From Deltaproteobacteria bacterium (GTDB taxonomy: Bacteria; Desulfobacterota; Binatia; UBA12015): a stretch of DNA of 32,266 nucleotides. Numbering within the stretch: position 1 is the first letter of the stretch; each line of letters opens with the position of its first letter. The notes beneath the pieces were generated by a model. The model made no database searches and was not told where the DNA came from. It worked only from the letters and a program-made list of their open reading frames with translations. The position numbers and the translations under genes are program-made. Below are positions 9,503 to 18,500 of this stretch, one piece after another. The stretch covers positions 1 to 32,266 of the forward strand of contig VGTG01000059.1 of NCBI GenBank assembly GCA_016874795.1, read 5' to 3'.

Positions 9503-10254
9503 GCCGACGGCTCCGCGACTTCGGAGAGGTCGTCGTAGAGGATCGCGAGCGCCAGCCCGCACCACATCACCGAAACGATCACGCCCACGAAGAGGAGGGC
9601 GAGTCCGGCGAGAGCGATCGCGATGGCGAGGGCGGCGAAGACCGTGAGCTGTCCGAAGATCGGCCCCGTTCGTTGCCAGCTTCGTTGCAGAGCTTCGAGC
9701 GCCCCGACGTCCTCTTCGACGATGATGTAGGGAACGAAGAGGAATCGGAGCGCGAGAAAGAGCGGCAGGAGCGCGAGGACGCTACTCGCCGCGAGGAACC
9801 CGGCGGACTGGCCGACCAGGCCGATCATGATCGCGACCGCGAGCGGCAGGCTCGCGACGACGAGCACGAGCGAGAGGAGGGCGTTCGTCAGCACACACGT
9901 CCCGAACGCCCTCTGCAGGGGAAGGAAGAGATCGCTCACCTCGACGCGCCCGCCACGCGCCGCGACGAGGTAGACGTAGTAGAGACCGAAGCTGAGCGGC
10001 CCGATGATCACGAGCTGGTACAGGAGGATCAGCACGTTGCCGAGGCCACCGAAGTCGAACCTCGACGGGATCAGGAACGCCGCGAAGATCGCGAACGCGA
10101 GGAGGAAGCGGCCGAGCTGCTCCCAGAGCTTCGGCCAAGCCCGTCGGAACGCGGAGAGCGCGCTCGGGGCTGCGGCTGCTTCGAGCGTGGTCACCGTACG
10201 TCGTTTCGGTCGTTCCCGGCCGTCTCTGTAGTTCTCCGTCCTCGCCGTCGACAC
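9499..10254 (-). CDS. Polytopic membrane protein, DUF975-like or GDPD-membrane-domain-like
   Basis: The protein has 251 residues with about five long hydrophobic blocks: LGRFLLAFAIFAAFLIP, VLILLYQLVIIGPLSFGLYY, NALLSLVLVVASLPLAVAIM, FLAASSVLALLPLFLALRF and FAALAIAIALAGLALLFVGV. The motif VPYIIVEEDVGALEALQRSW matches the P-x-I-I-V-E-x-x-x-x-x-E-A-L-x-x-S-W pattern of a broad family of bacterial membrane proteins that includes DUF975 and the membrane domain of some glycerophosphodiesterases. No catalytic residues are seen. ATG 10254 is used; GTG 10194 is an alternative that removes 20 polar residues. It is divergent from hisB (65-bp gap) and convergent with the substrate-binding protein gene. 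Its function is unknown. Confidence 0.75.
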   Translation of the reverse strand: MSTARTENYRDGRERPKRRTVTTLEAAAAPSALSAFRRAWPKLWEQLGRFLLAFAIFAAFLIPSRFDFGGLGNVLILLYQLVIIGPLSFGLYYVYLVAARGGRVEVSDLFLPLQRAFGTCVLTNALLSLVLVVASLPLAVAIMIGLVGQSAGFLAASSVLALLPLFLALRFLFVPYIIVEEDVGALEALQRSWQRTGPIFGQLTVFAALAIAIALAGLALLFVGVIVSVMWCGLALAILYDDLSEVAEPSA

Positions 10255-10319
10255 GAGCGTCGAACCGCGAGAGTCGTGCGACCTCGCACCTCCTGGGCTC
10301 GTATGTCAAGATCGCGGCC

Positions 10320-10979
10320 ATGGCAGGGCGGAGCCCGAAGAAGAAGACGAAGACACGGGCGCGAGCGCCTCGCGCAGCCGCGCCTGCTTCGAGCGGGCGC
10401 CGCGCCTCCGTGGCCCGGACGACGCGCGAGACGAGCATCTCGGTCGAGCTCTCGCTCGACGGCTCCGGCCAAGCGAAGATTTCGACCGGCGTCCCGTTCC
10501 TCGACCACATGCTCGAGCTCTGGAGCAAGCACGGGTTCTTCGACTTGACCGTCGCCGGGACGGGCGACCTCGAGGTCGACCAGCACCACACGGTCGAGGA
10601 TGTCGGGCTGACGCTCGGCCAGGCGTTTCGCGAGGCCCTCGGCGACAAGGCGGGAATCCGCCGCTTCGGGCAGGCGACCGTGCCGCTCGACGAGGCGCTC
10701 GTCTCCGTCGTCGCGGACCTCTCGGGCCGGCCGTATCTCGTCTACGAGCTCGAGCCCGGCCAGGAGCGCGTCGGCGCCTTCGACACCGGGCTCGTGCACG
10801 ACTTCCTCCTCGCGTTCGTCAACGAAGTGCGGATGAACCTGCACATCGACTGCCTGCGCGGCCGGAATCCGCACCACATGATCGAGGCGGCCTTCAAGGG
10901 CCTCGGGCGCGCCCTCGACGCCGCGACGCAGCGCGATCCGCGCTTGACGGGAGTGCTCTCGACCAAGGGCCTCTTGTGA
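10320..10979 (+). CDS. hisB: Imidazoleglycerol-phosphate dehydratase
   Basis: HisB dehydrates imidazole-glycerol phosphate to imidazole-acetol phosphate using Mn-binding histidines. The motifs seen are VPFLDHML, DLEVDQHHTVEDVG, VPLDEALV, DTGLVHDFLLAF and GRNPHHMIEAAFK, which together supply the metal ligands. With ATG 10320 the protein is 219 residues and begins with about 30 residues rich in Lys, Arg, Ala and Ser that the family lacks. GTG 10410 would give 189 residues and a more typical N-terminus, so the start is uncertain. This is a single-domain dehydratase without the N-terminal phosphatase found in E. coli HisB. Its stop overlaps the GTG of hisH. Confidence 0.96.
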   Translation: MAGRSPKKKTKTRARAPRAAAPASSGRRASVARTTRETSISVELSLDGSGQAKISTGVPFLDHMLELWSKHGFFDLTVAGTGDLEVDQHHTVEDVGLTLGQAFREALGDKAGIRRFGQATVPLDEALVSVVADLSGRPYLVYELEPGQERVGAFDTGLVHDFLLAFVNEVRMNLHIDCLRGRNPHHMIEAAFKGLGRALDAATQRDPRLTGVLSTKGLL

Positions 10980-11632
10980 TCGCGATCGTCGACTACGGCG
11001 TCGGCAACCTGCGGAGCGCCCAGAAGGGGCTCGAGCGGGCGGCGGCGGAAGAAGGGCTCGCCGTCGACGTGCGCGTCACCGGCTCGGCCTCCGACATCGA
11101 GCGCGCGGAAGCGGTCGTGCTTCCCGGAGTCGGCGCTTTCGGCGCTTGCATGTCGAGCCTCGAAGGAGCGGGGCTGACCGACGTCGTCGTGCGCGCCGCG
11201 GGCTCGGGTCGTCCCTTCTTCGGCATCTGCGTCGGCATGCAGATCCTCTTCGAGGAGAGCGACGAGTTCGGCCGCATCGCCGGGCTCGGCGTGCTGCCGG
11301 GACGCGTCGTTCGCTTCCGCTCGACGGACGTCAAGGTGCCACACATGGGGTGGAACGGGCTTCGCCTGCACGGTGCAGCGCCGATGCTCGCCGGGATCGA
11401 CGAAGGGACGCACTACTACTTCGTGCACTCGTACTACGCCGAGCCTTCGGATCCGGACGTCGTCGCGGCGACCGCCACCTACGGCGACGAGGAGTTCACC
11501 GCGGCGGTCTCGCGCGACGCCGTCTTCGCGACGCAGTTCCACCCCGAGAAGAGCCAGGACGCCGGCATCCGGCTCCTCCGGAACTTCGTCCGCTCCGCCT
11601 CGGCGCCGGTCCGCGTGGCCGTTCCCGCGTGA
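10976..11632 (+). CDS. hisH: Imidazole glycerol phosphate synthase, glutaminase subunit
   Basis: HisH hydrolyses glutamine and passes ammonia to HisF, forming imidazole-glycerol phosphate and AICAR. It starts at GTG 10976, overlapping the hisB stop, and has 218 residues. The class I glutamine amidotransferase triad is visible: C85 in FFGICVGMQILFE, and H189 with E191 in ATQFHPEKSQ. The N-terminal DYGVGNLRS and LPGVGAFG loops are typical. The stop overlaps the GTG of hisA by 4 nt, so hisB, hisH and hisA are translationally coupled, with the partner hisF one gene further on. Confidence 0.97.
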   Translation: MIAIVDYGVGNLRSAQKGLERAAAEEGLAVDVRVTGSASDIERAEAVVLPGVGAFGACMSSLEGAGLTDVVVRAAGSGRPFFGICVGMQILFEESDEFGRIAGLGVLPGRVVRFRSTDVKVPHMGWNGLRLHGAAPMLAGIDEGTHYYFVHSYYAEPSDPDVVAATATYGDEEFTAAVSRDAVFATQFHPEKSQDAGIRLLRNFVRSASAPVRVAVPA

Positions 11633-12369
11633 GGTCCTTCGCGGCCATTCCCGCGATCGACCTGCGGGGCGGTCGCTGTGTGCGCCTCGTGCGCGGCGAC
11701 TTCGCGGCGGAGACGACGTACGGCGACGATCCCGTCGCGATGGCGCGACGCTGGGCGGACGAGGGTGCCGAGCGACTGCACGTCGTCGACCTCGACGGCG
11801 CGGCGCGCGGCGAGCGCGCGCACCGCTCCGTCATCGCGCGCATCTGCGCCGCGCTCGCCATCCCCGTGCAGGTTGGCGGAGGTCTTCGCGACATCGACGC
11901 GATCGCGAGCGTGCTCGAAGCAGGTGCGGAGCGCGCGATCCTCGGGACCGTCGCCGTGAGCCGGCCCGAGCTGGTCGACCAGGCGTGTGCTCGCTTCCCG
12001 GGTCGGATCGCCGTCGGCATCGATCAGCGCGAGGGACGCGTCGCGACCGCGGGCTGGCTCGCCGACTCGGCCGCGGGTCCGCTCGAGGTCGCGCGACGCG
12101 CCGAAGCGGCGGGCGCCGCGGCGATCGTCTTCACCGACATCTCGCGCGACGGCACGGGCGCCGGAGCGAACCTCGAAGCGACGGTCGAGCTCGCGAACGC
12201 GCAGTCGGTCCCGGTGATCGTCTCCGGCGGCGTCGCTTCGATCGACGACGTGCGAAGCGCGCGTGCCGCGTACGACGCGGGCGCGAACCTCGCGGGCATC
12301 ATCATCGGACGCGCCCTCTACGAGGGGCAGGTGCGGCTCGCGGAAGCCGTCGCCGCGGCGGCGGGGTAG
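11629..12369 (+). CDS. hisA: ProFAR isomerase (phosphoribosyl-formimino-AICAR-P isomerase)
   Basis: HisA is a (beta/alpha)8 barrel that carries out the Amadori rearrangement of ProFAR to PRFAR. GTG 11629 overlaps the hisH stop and gives 246 residues. The acid/base aspartates fit D11 (AIDLRGG) and D132 (VGIDQREG). The phosphate-binding loops are VQVGGGLRD and VIVSGGVAS, and TDISRDGT is the strand-6 motif. No sign of the dual HisA/TrpF enzyme PriA can be judged from sequence alone. The gene lies 3 nt before the hisF ATG. Confidence 0.96.
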   Translation: MRSFAAIPAIDLRGGRCVRLVRGDFAAETTYGDDPVAMARRWADEGAERLHVVDLDGAARGERAHRSVIARICAALAIPVQVGGGLRDIDAIASVLEAGAERAILGTVAVSRPELVDQACARFPGRIAVGIDQREGRVATAGWLADSAAGPLEVARRAEAAGAAAIVFTDISRDGTGAGANLEATVELANAQSVPVIVSGGVASIDDVRSARAAYDAGANLAGIIIGRALYEGQVRLAEAVAAAAG

Positions 12370-12372
12370 GCG

Positions 12373-13134
12373 ATGCTCGCCCGTCGCATCATCCCGTGCC
12401 TCGACGTCAAGGCGGGGCGCGTCGTCAAGGGGATCGGCTTCGTCGGCCTCCGCGACGCCGGCGACCCGGTCGAGGTCGCGACGCGCTACGACGCGGAGGG
12501 CGCGGACGAGCTCTGCTTCCTCGACATCACCGCCTCGCACGAGGAGCGCGGGATCCTGCTCGACGTCGTTCGCGAGACGGCGGAGCGCTGCTTCATGCCG
12601 CTGACGGTCGGCGGCGGCGTGCGCACCGAGGACGACATTCGCACGCTGCTCCGCGCCGGTGCGGACAAGGTCTCCTTCAACACCGCGGCGGTCGCGGATC
12701 CGACCGTCGTCGCGCGCTCGGCAGAGCGCTTCGGAACGCAGTGCATCGTCGTCGCGATCGACGCGAAGCGCGTCCCCGGTGAAGCGCGCTGGGAGGTCTA
12801 CACCCACGGCGGACGTCGCGCGACCGGGCTCGACGCCGTCGAGTGGGCCGTTCGCTTGACGGAGGGCGGCGCCGGGGAGGTGCTGCTCACCAGCATGGAC
12901 CGCGACGGCACACGCGACGGCTACGACCTCGAGCTGACGTCCGCGGTCTCCGACGCGGTCTCGGTCCCGGTGATCGCCTCGGGTGGAGCCGGCAACCTCG
13001 AGCATCTGCACGAGGGACTGGTGAAGGGGCACGCGAGCGCCGTCCTCGCCGCTTCGATCTTCCACTACCAGGAGTACTCGATCCGCCACTGCAAGGAGTA
13101 TCTGCGCGAGCGCGGTGTGCCGGTCCGTCTCTAG
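12373..13134 (+). CDS. hisF: Imidazole glycerol phosphate synthase, cyclase subunit
   Basis: HisF uses the ammonia made by HisH to close the imidazole ring. It has 253 residues, a normal length, starting at ATG 12373. The catalytic aspartates are D11 ([11 protein letters not shown]) and D130 (VVAIDAKR), in their canonical numbering. Other family marks are [42 protein letters not shown] and VIASGGAGN. Its TAG stop lies within a CTAG that borders a MITE-like element; the same stop would exist in the uninterrupted sequence. It is the last his gene here. hisG, hisC and hisI/hisE are not in the window. Confidence 0.97.
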   Translation: MLARRIIPCLDVKAGRVVKGIGFVGLRDAGDPVEVATRYDAEGADELCFLDITASHEERGILLDVVRETAERCFMPLTVGGGVRTEDDIRTLLRAGADKVSFNTAAVADPTVVARSAERFGTQCIVVAIDAKRVPGEARWEVYTHGGRRATGLDAVEWAVRLTEGGAGEVLLTSMDRDGTRDGYDLELTSAVSDAVSVPVIASGGAGNLEHLHEGLVKGHASAVLAASIFHYQEYSIRHCKEYLRERGVPVRL

Positions 13135-13296
13135 TGTCCCGTTCCTGAAGTTCGGCGCATAAGGCTGCGAGGGATTTTCGTCGCTGCCGAGTCGCGACGA
13201 CGAGGGAATATTGGGCATATTTCGAGGAGGAGCAACGAAGGCAGCGGCGAAAAGAGCCGCAGAATTATGTGGCGAACTTCAGGGACGGGACACTAG
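13131..13296. mobile_element. MITE-like palindromic element flanked by CTAG repeats
   Basis: The termini form inverted repeats of about 38 bp: CTAGTGTCCCGT then CCTGAAGTTCG on the left, and its near-exact complement CGAACTTCAGG then ACGGGACACTAG on the right. Further in, TTTTCGTCGCTGCC pairs with GGCAGCGGCGAAAA with one mismatch, and the centre holds AATAT-TGGGC-ATATT. The element is about 158 bp and has no ORF. It is clearly less GC-rich at its centre than its surroundings. CTAG occurs at both ends (13131-13134, 13293-13296) and could be a 4-bp target duplication fitting an IS5-like YTAR site. No transposase is in the window. As a long hairpin it may also terminate transcription after hisF. 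Confidence 0.8.
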
Positions 13297-13311
13297 GAGC
13301 CGGTACGAGCG

Positions 13312-14334
13312 ATGACCCCGGAGCAGACCGCCGAGTCTCGAGAGGACAGGCTCCGCCTCCGCGCCGGCGCGGTTTCGCTCGCCGTCGGCATCGCGCTTCT
13401 CGTCGTCAAGTATTTCGCGTGGCTGTGGACCGGCTCGGCCGCGATCCTCTCCGACGCGCTCGAGTCGATCGCGAACGTCGCCGGCGCCCTGTTCGCGTTC
13501 GGCGGCTTGCTCTTCGCGCGCCGTCCCGCGGACGCGGGCCATCCGTACGGCCACGGGAAGATCGAATACATGAGCGCCGTCTTCGAAGGCGGCCTGATCG
13601 CCTTCGCCGCGATCTTCATCGTCTGGTACGCGATTCGCGAGATCATCCTCGGCGCGGAGGTGGAGGCGGTCGACCTCGGGCTGGCCCTCACCATCGGCGC
13701 GGGACTCGTGAACGCGTCGCTCGGCTGGTGGCTCGTGCGTGTCGGCGAGCAGACGCGATCGGTCGCGCTCGTCGCGGACGGGCGGCACGTCCTCTCCGAT
13801 TTCGTGACGAGCGTCGGCGTCGTGCTCGGACTCGGGCTCGTCCGCGTGACCGGCATGGCGCTCTTCGATCCGCTGGCCGCTCTGGTGGTCGGCCTGAACC
13901 TGGCGTGGACGGGCATCGGCGTCGTCCGCCACGGCGCGGGCGGTCTTCTCGACGAGGAGGACGCGGTGGTCCTGCGGCGGCTCGTCGGCGCGTTCGAGGC
14001 GAGCGTGTTTCCGGGGATCATCCGCGTGCACCGGCTCCGCGCGATCCGCTCCGGTCGCGAGACGCACGCGGACGCGCATCTGATCGTGCCCGAATACTGG
14101 ACCGTCGAGCGCGCTCACGAAGCGGTCGCGGAGTTCACGAAGCACGTCCTCGCGACGGACGACGTCGAAGGGGACATCGTGTTCCACACGGACCCCTGCG
14201 CGCGGGCGTTTTGCGCGGTGTGCGACGTCGCGGATTGCCCGGTCCGCCGCGAGGCGTTCACGGGGAGGCCGCCGCTGACCGTGGAGGAGGCGCGGCTCGC
14301 GGAGCCGCTCCCGTGGAGGCGCCCGGCTCCGTGA
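13312..14334 (+). CDS. Cation diffusion facilitator family transporter
   Basis: CDF proteins export divalent metals (Zn, Co, Ni, Fe, Mn or Cd) in exchange for protons across the inner membrane. The protein has 340 residues from ATG 13312. It has the transmembrane metal-site motifs SDALESIAN (D48, helix II) and ADGRHVLSDF (H159, D163, helix V), the loop HPYGHGK, and a cytoplasmic C-terminal domain. The C-terminus is unusual: DPCARAFCAVCDVADC adds four closely spaced cysteines after the domain, a possible metal-sensing patch. Without the upstream MITE-like element, the ATG would lie 15 nt after hisF behind a GGAG ribosome site at 13296-13299. The gene may therefore once have been co-transcribed with the his genes. 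The metal specificity is unknown. Confidence 0.92.
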   Translation: MTPEQTAESREDRLRLRAGAVSLAVGIALLVVKYFAWLWTGSAAILSDALESIANVAGALFAFGGLLFARRPADAGHPYGHGKIEYMSAVFEGGLIAFAAIFIVWYAIREIILGAEVEAVDLGLALTIGAGLVNASLGWWLVRVGEQTRSVALVADGRHVLSDFVTSVGVVLGLGLVRVTGMALFDPLAALVVGLNLAWTGIGVVRHGAGGLLDEEDAVVLRRLVGAFEASVFPGIIRVHRLRAIRSGRETHADAHLIVPEYWTVERAHEAVAEFTKHVLATDDVEGDIVFHTDPCARAFCAVCDVADCPVRREAFTGRPPLTVEEARLAEPLPWRRPAP

Positions 14335-14344
14335 CCGCGTGCGC

Positions 14345-14503
14345 GGTCGGCCCGGCCGGTCGTGCGCGCCGGAGGACGATCCAGCCGGCGCGCTCGGTCT
14401 CGATGCGAAATCCTTCTTCGGCGACGAGACGGCGCGCGTACTCGCGGTAGGACGCCTCGGTGTCGAGGCCGGGCAGAAGCCGGATGTCGACCGGGAAGCG
14501 ATT
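14345..14503 (-). pseudogene. In-frame 3' remnant of the DUF2079 gene
   Basis: Directly after the TGA at 14506-14504 the same minus-strand frame continues as protein-like sequence: NRFPVDIRLLPGLD, SYREYARRLVAEE and GWIVLRRARP, running to about 14345. DUF2079 proteins commonly end in a short soluble tail with a 'G-x-x-V-L-R-R' finish, so this looks like the original C-terminus, detached by a deletion and stop codon. Beyond 14345 the frame runs into the convergent end of the cation-transporter gene and stops at 14258. Confidence 0.5.
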
Positions 14504-15400
14504 TCAATACTCGATCGAGCGCTGCGGCGCGAACGACGAGAGGAGGTTCAGCGCGATCTCGCTCGCGGCGGCGATCAGGACGTCGGGTGCGAGGAGACTC
14601 GTCCCACCGAAGGGGAGGAAGGTCCCGCGCAGGTACGCTCGCCCTTCCGGGCCGAACATCCTCTCGAGCAGGATCGTCGGGTCGGCGACGAGGGCTTGGC
14701 CCACCGCGAGCCAGCTCCGGCCGAGATGACGGTAGCGGCCGAACGCGTTCGAGCCGCCCGGGTTGAGCGCCGGCAGGATCACGAAGAAGCACGTCGCGAA
14801 CCAGGCGAGCCCGGCGGCGAAGAGCGCCGCGCCGACCTTGCGCAGCCCTTCGAGCAGGAGGACCACGCCGAGCATCGCGACGACGAGCGCCGCGTTCTCC
14901 TGCGTCGCGAGCATCAGCAGGCTCGCGAGGAGAAGGGCGGGCGCGTCCGCGCCCAGACGCCGTCGGGCCACGAGGAAGAGCGGGATCATCCCCGAGGCCA
15001 CGAGGAGCGCCTGGACGACGATCAGCGTCTCGGGCCCGTCATGGATCCAGTACAGGGCCGCGATCGGGAGGAGGATGAGATTGACGTGGTCGGCGAGGTG
15101 GTTCGTCGAGTGCGGCGGGAACGCGACCATGTAGGTGTACTCGAACCAGCGGCCGTGGGCTGTGTTCCAGGTGACGTGGTGCTGGAAACCCAGGTCGTGG
15201 GCGTTCGACTGGAAGGAGAGGTGCCGCAGGATGCCGAGGCCGCCGAGCTCGACCGCCCAGGCGGCGGCGAGAACGAGCGCGAGGCCGAGCCCGAGAGGGA
15301 CGCGGCTCTCGACGGAGGGCTCCGCCCGGCTCTTTCCGATTCCCGGCACCCGCGACGCTCGGCTCGCGACGCAGATACCCGGTCGGGATCGGGAGGACAA
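14504..15400 (-). pseudogene. DUF2079-type membrane protein, internally deleted and truncated
   Basis: The frame gives 298 residues from TTG 15400 (GTG 15349 is an alternative that fits the first membrane segment better). DUF2079 proteins are polytopic, glycosyltransferase-like membrane proteins of about 450-600 residues. Visible family marks are NAHDLGFQHHVTWNTAHGRW, LIVVQALLVASGMIPLFLVA, LATQENAALVVAMLGV, YRHLGRSW and a final ALNLLSS. The usual block with a D-F-H-P motif between the ARRRLG helix and the ATQENAAL helix is missing, about 40-45 residues. The frame stops at SIEY, where relatives continue through more membrane helices. In-frame C-terminal sequence resumes after the stop. I read it as a decayed gene; an assembly error is the alternative. 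Confidence 0.6.
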
Positions 15401-15590
15401 TGCGGGCGCAGATCATGACGCAGACTCCCTCGCTTCCCTGTGCCGTCGACACCGTGATAATCGAAGCCGCTCTAAGCTCGAAGCCCGCGGCTGCCGCCGC
15501 GGGGCGCTCCCACGTGCGTCTCCCGAAGCGGCGGCCCCTTGCGCCAGGGAGAGGCCATGCGCGATCGTGGATCCAAGCACGTCGGTGTCG

Positions 15591-18500
15591 ATGGGGGGGG
15601 GGCTCGTCGCCCTCGTGGTGGCCCTTGCGACGATTCTCGTCGCGGCTCGGCCTTCCGAAGCGAGCTTCGTCACCTTCGAGAGCGGACACGTTCGCCCGCT
15701 CGCACTGACGCCCGACGGCTTGCGGCTTCTCGCCGTCAACACGCCGGACAACCGCCTCGAGATCTTCGACGTCGACGCGAATGGCGACTTGACGCACGGC
15801 GGCGCGGTGCCGGTCGGTCTCGAGCCGGTCGCGGTCTCGGTGCGCTCGGACGGCAGCGAGGCGTGGGTCGTCAACCACTTGTCGGACAGCGTCAGCATCG
15901 TCGACCTGACGTCGGTGCCGCCCCGTGTCGAGAGGACACTTCTCGTCGGCGACGAGCCTCGCGACGTCGTGTTCGCGGGCGCCGGCCTCGGGCGCGCCTT
16001 CATCACGACCGCGCACCGTGGGCAGAACACGCCCTTCCACTCGACGATCGAGACGACCCTGCGCGCGCCCGGCGTCGGCCGCGCCGACGTCTGGGTCTTC
16101 GACGCGGCGAACCTCGGCAGCCCGATGGGCGGGACGCCGCTCACGATCGTCACCCTCTTCGGCGACACGCCGCGCGCTCTCGCGGTCAGCCCGGACGGGA
16201 CGCGCGTCTACGCCGCCGTTTTCCACTCCGGCAACCGCACGACGACGGTCTCCGAAGGCGTCGTGTGCGATGACGGCAACCTGAACAACAACACCGTACC
16301 GGGTCCGTGCACTCTCTCCGGCACGAGCTATCCGGGTGGCCTGCCGCTGCCGGAGAGGAGCTCGGACGGCGTCGGCCGGCCCGAGACCGGGCTGATCGTC
16401 CGATTTCACGCCGCCTCGGGCCAGTGGCGCGACCAGCTGAACCGCAACTGGAACAACGGCGTCAAGTTCAACCTCCCCGATCGCGACGTCTTCGTGATCG
16501 ACGCGACGCAGAACCCGCCCGCGCAGCTCGCCGGCCCGGCCGGCTTCTTCGCCGGCGTCGGTACCGTGATCTTCAACATGATCACGAACCCGGTGGACGG
16601 GACGGTCTACGTGACGAACACGGAGGCGCGGAACGAGGTCCGCTTCGAAGGCCCGGGGATTCTCGGCGGCAGCACGGTGCGCGGACACCTCCACGAGTCG
16701 CGCGTCTCCGTCCTCGCGGGCGGCACGGTCACGCCGCGCCATCTGAACAAGCACATCGACTACGGCGTCGTCCCGAGCGCCCCGGGCGTCGAGGCTTCGA
16801 GCCTCGCGACGCCGCTCGGCATGGCGATCACGGGCGACGGAGAGACGCTCTACGTCGCGGCGTTCGGCTCGAGCAAGGTCGGTGTGTACGACACCGACAT
16901 GCTCGAGCTCGACACGTTCACGCCGGCGGCCGTGCCGCACATCGACGTGACCGGCGGCGGTCCGAGCGGTCTCGTCCTGAACGAGGCGAAGAGCCGTCTG
17001 TACGTCTTCACCCGCTTCGACAACTCCGTCTCGGTGATCGACACGGGCACGAACGACGAGCTGCAACACATCGGCGTCTACAATCCCGAGCCGGTCAGCG
17101 TCGTCGGCGGACGACCGCTCCTCTACGACGCTTCCTTCACGTCGAGCAACGGCGAGGCGTCGTGCTCGAGCTGCCACATCTTCGGCGATCTCGACAGCCT
17201 CGCGTGGGATCTCGGCAATCCCGACGACGTCGTCCTGGAGCAGGAGAATCCCTTCCGCGTGACCGATCCGCTCGGCAGCTCGTTCCCGGACCACCATCCG
17301 ATGAAGGGTCCGATGACGACGCAGAGCCTGCGCGGCATGGCGAACCACGGCCCGATGCACTGGCGCGGCGATCGCTCCGGCGCGAACGACCCCGGCGGCA
17401 GCGCGTTCGACGAGGACGCGGCGTTCAAGCGGTTCAACGTCGCGTTCGAGGGCTTGCTCGGGCGCGAGGGTCCGCTGACGGCGGACCAGATGCAGGACTT
17501 CACCGACTTCATCCTGCAGGTGACCTATCCGCCGAACCCGATCCGCAACCTCGACGACAGCTTGAACGACGACCAGGAGGCGGGACGGGACTTCTACTTC
17601 AACAGCTCACCGTCGGACGTCTTCCAGACGTGCAACGGCTGCCATGTCCTCGACCGCGCGCAGGGCTTCTTCGGCGGCGACGGTCGCTCCAGCTTCGAGA
17701 ACGAGCCGCAGCTCCTGAAGATCGCGCACCTACGCAATCTCTACCAGAAGATCGGCATGTTCGGGATGCCGCAGATCCCGTTCGTCAACGGCGGCGACAA
17801 CGCGCACAAGGGCGATCAGATCCGCGGCTTCGGCTTCTTGCACGACGGCAGCATCGACACGATCTTCCGCTTTCACGACGCGATCGTGTTCAACCAGTGC
17901 ATTCCGGTCTTCGGCTGCATCAATGCCGGCGGCTTCCCGAACGGCGCGGAGGGCGATCCGCTGCGGCGGCAGGTCGAGGCGTTCATGTTCGTCTTCGACA
18001 GCGACCTCGCGCCGATCGTCGGGCAGCAGGTGACGCTTTCGAGCACGAGCGGATCCGATGCGGGAGCGCGGATCTCGCTGCTGATCTCGCAGGCGGAAGC
18101 GGACTACTTCATCGGCTCGAAGAGCTGCGATCTGGTCGTGAAGGGCTACGTCGCGGGCGAGCCTCGCGGCTGGCTCTACGATCCGGACACCAACGGCTTC
18201 GAGAGCGATCGCCTGGCCGAGACGTTGCTGAGCGACGCGGCTCTGCGGGGCCTCGCTTCGGTTCCAGGGCAGGAGCTCACGTACACGTGCGTTCCGCCCG
18301 GGTCGGGAGAACGGATCGGCATCGATCGTGACGAGGACGGAGTCCTCGACGGCGACGAGAGCGGCGGCGGCGGAGGACGCTGCCCGCCGGCGCCCGTGGT
18401 GGGCTGCCGCGCACCGGGTCGGTCGGACCTGCAGATCAAGGGCGTGGCCGGCAAGGAGAAGCTCACCTGGAAGTGGCTCCGCGGCGCGCAGACGGACGTC

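Noticed and set aside
13135-13311. tRNA or small RNA gene in the hisF-transporter gap
   Set aside because: The sequence is explained by the inverted-repeat element. No cloverleaf or CCA-type end is visible, and no tRNA-like pattern was found in other gaps either.
15433-15461. Sigma-70-type promoter with GATAAT at 15456-15461
   Set aside because: The -10 looks good, but the hexamer 17 bp upstream (CTTCCC) matches TTGACA at only two positions. This is not enough to call in a GC-rich intergenic region.
15484-15503. CCCGCGG-CTGCCG-CCGCGGG hairpin before the propeller/cytochrome gene
   Set aside because: A 7-bp GC stem without a T-run is expected by chance in DNA this GC-rich, and there is no link to a gene end.
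15039-17360. 773-codon minus-strand open frame opposite the propeller/cytochrome gene
   Set aside because: It is a shadow of the plus-strand gene, with Arg/Asp/Val-rich low-information sequence and no motif.
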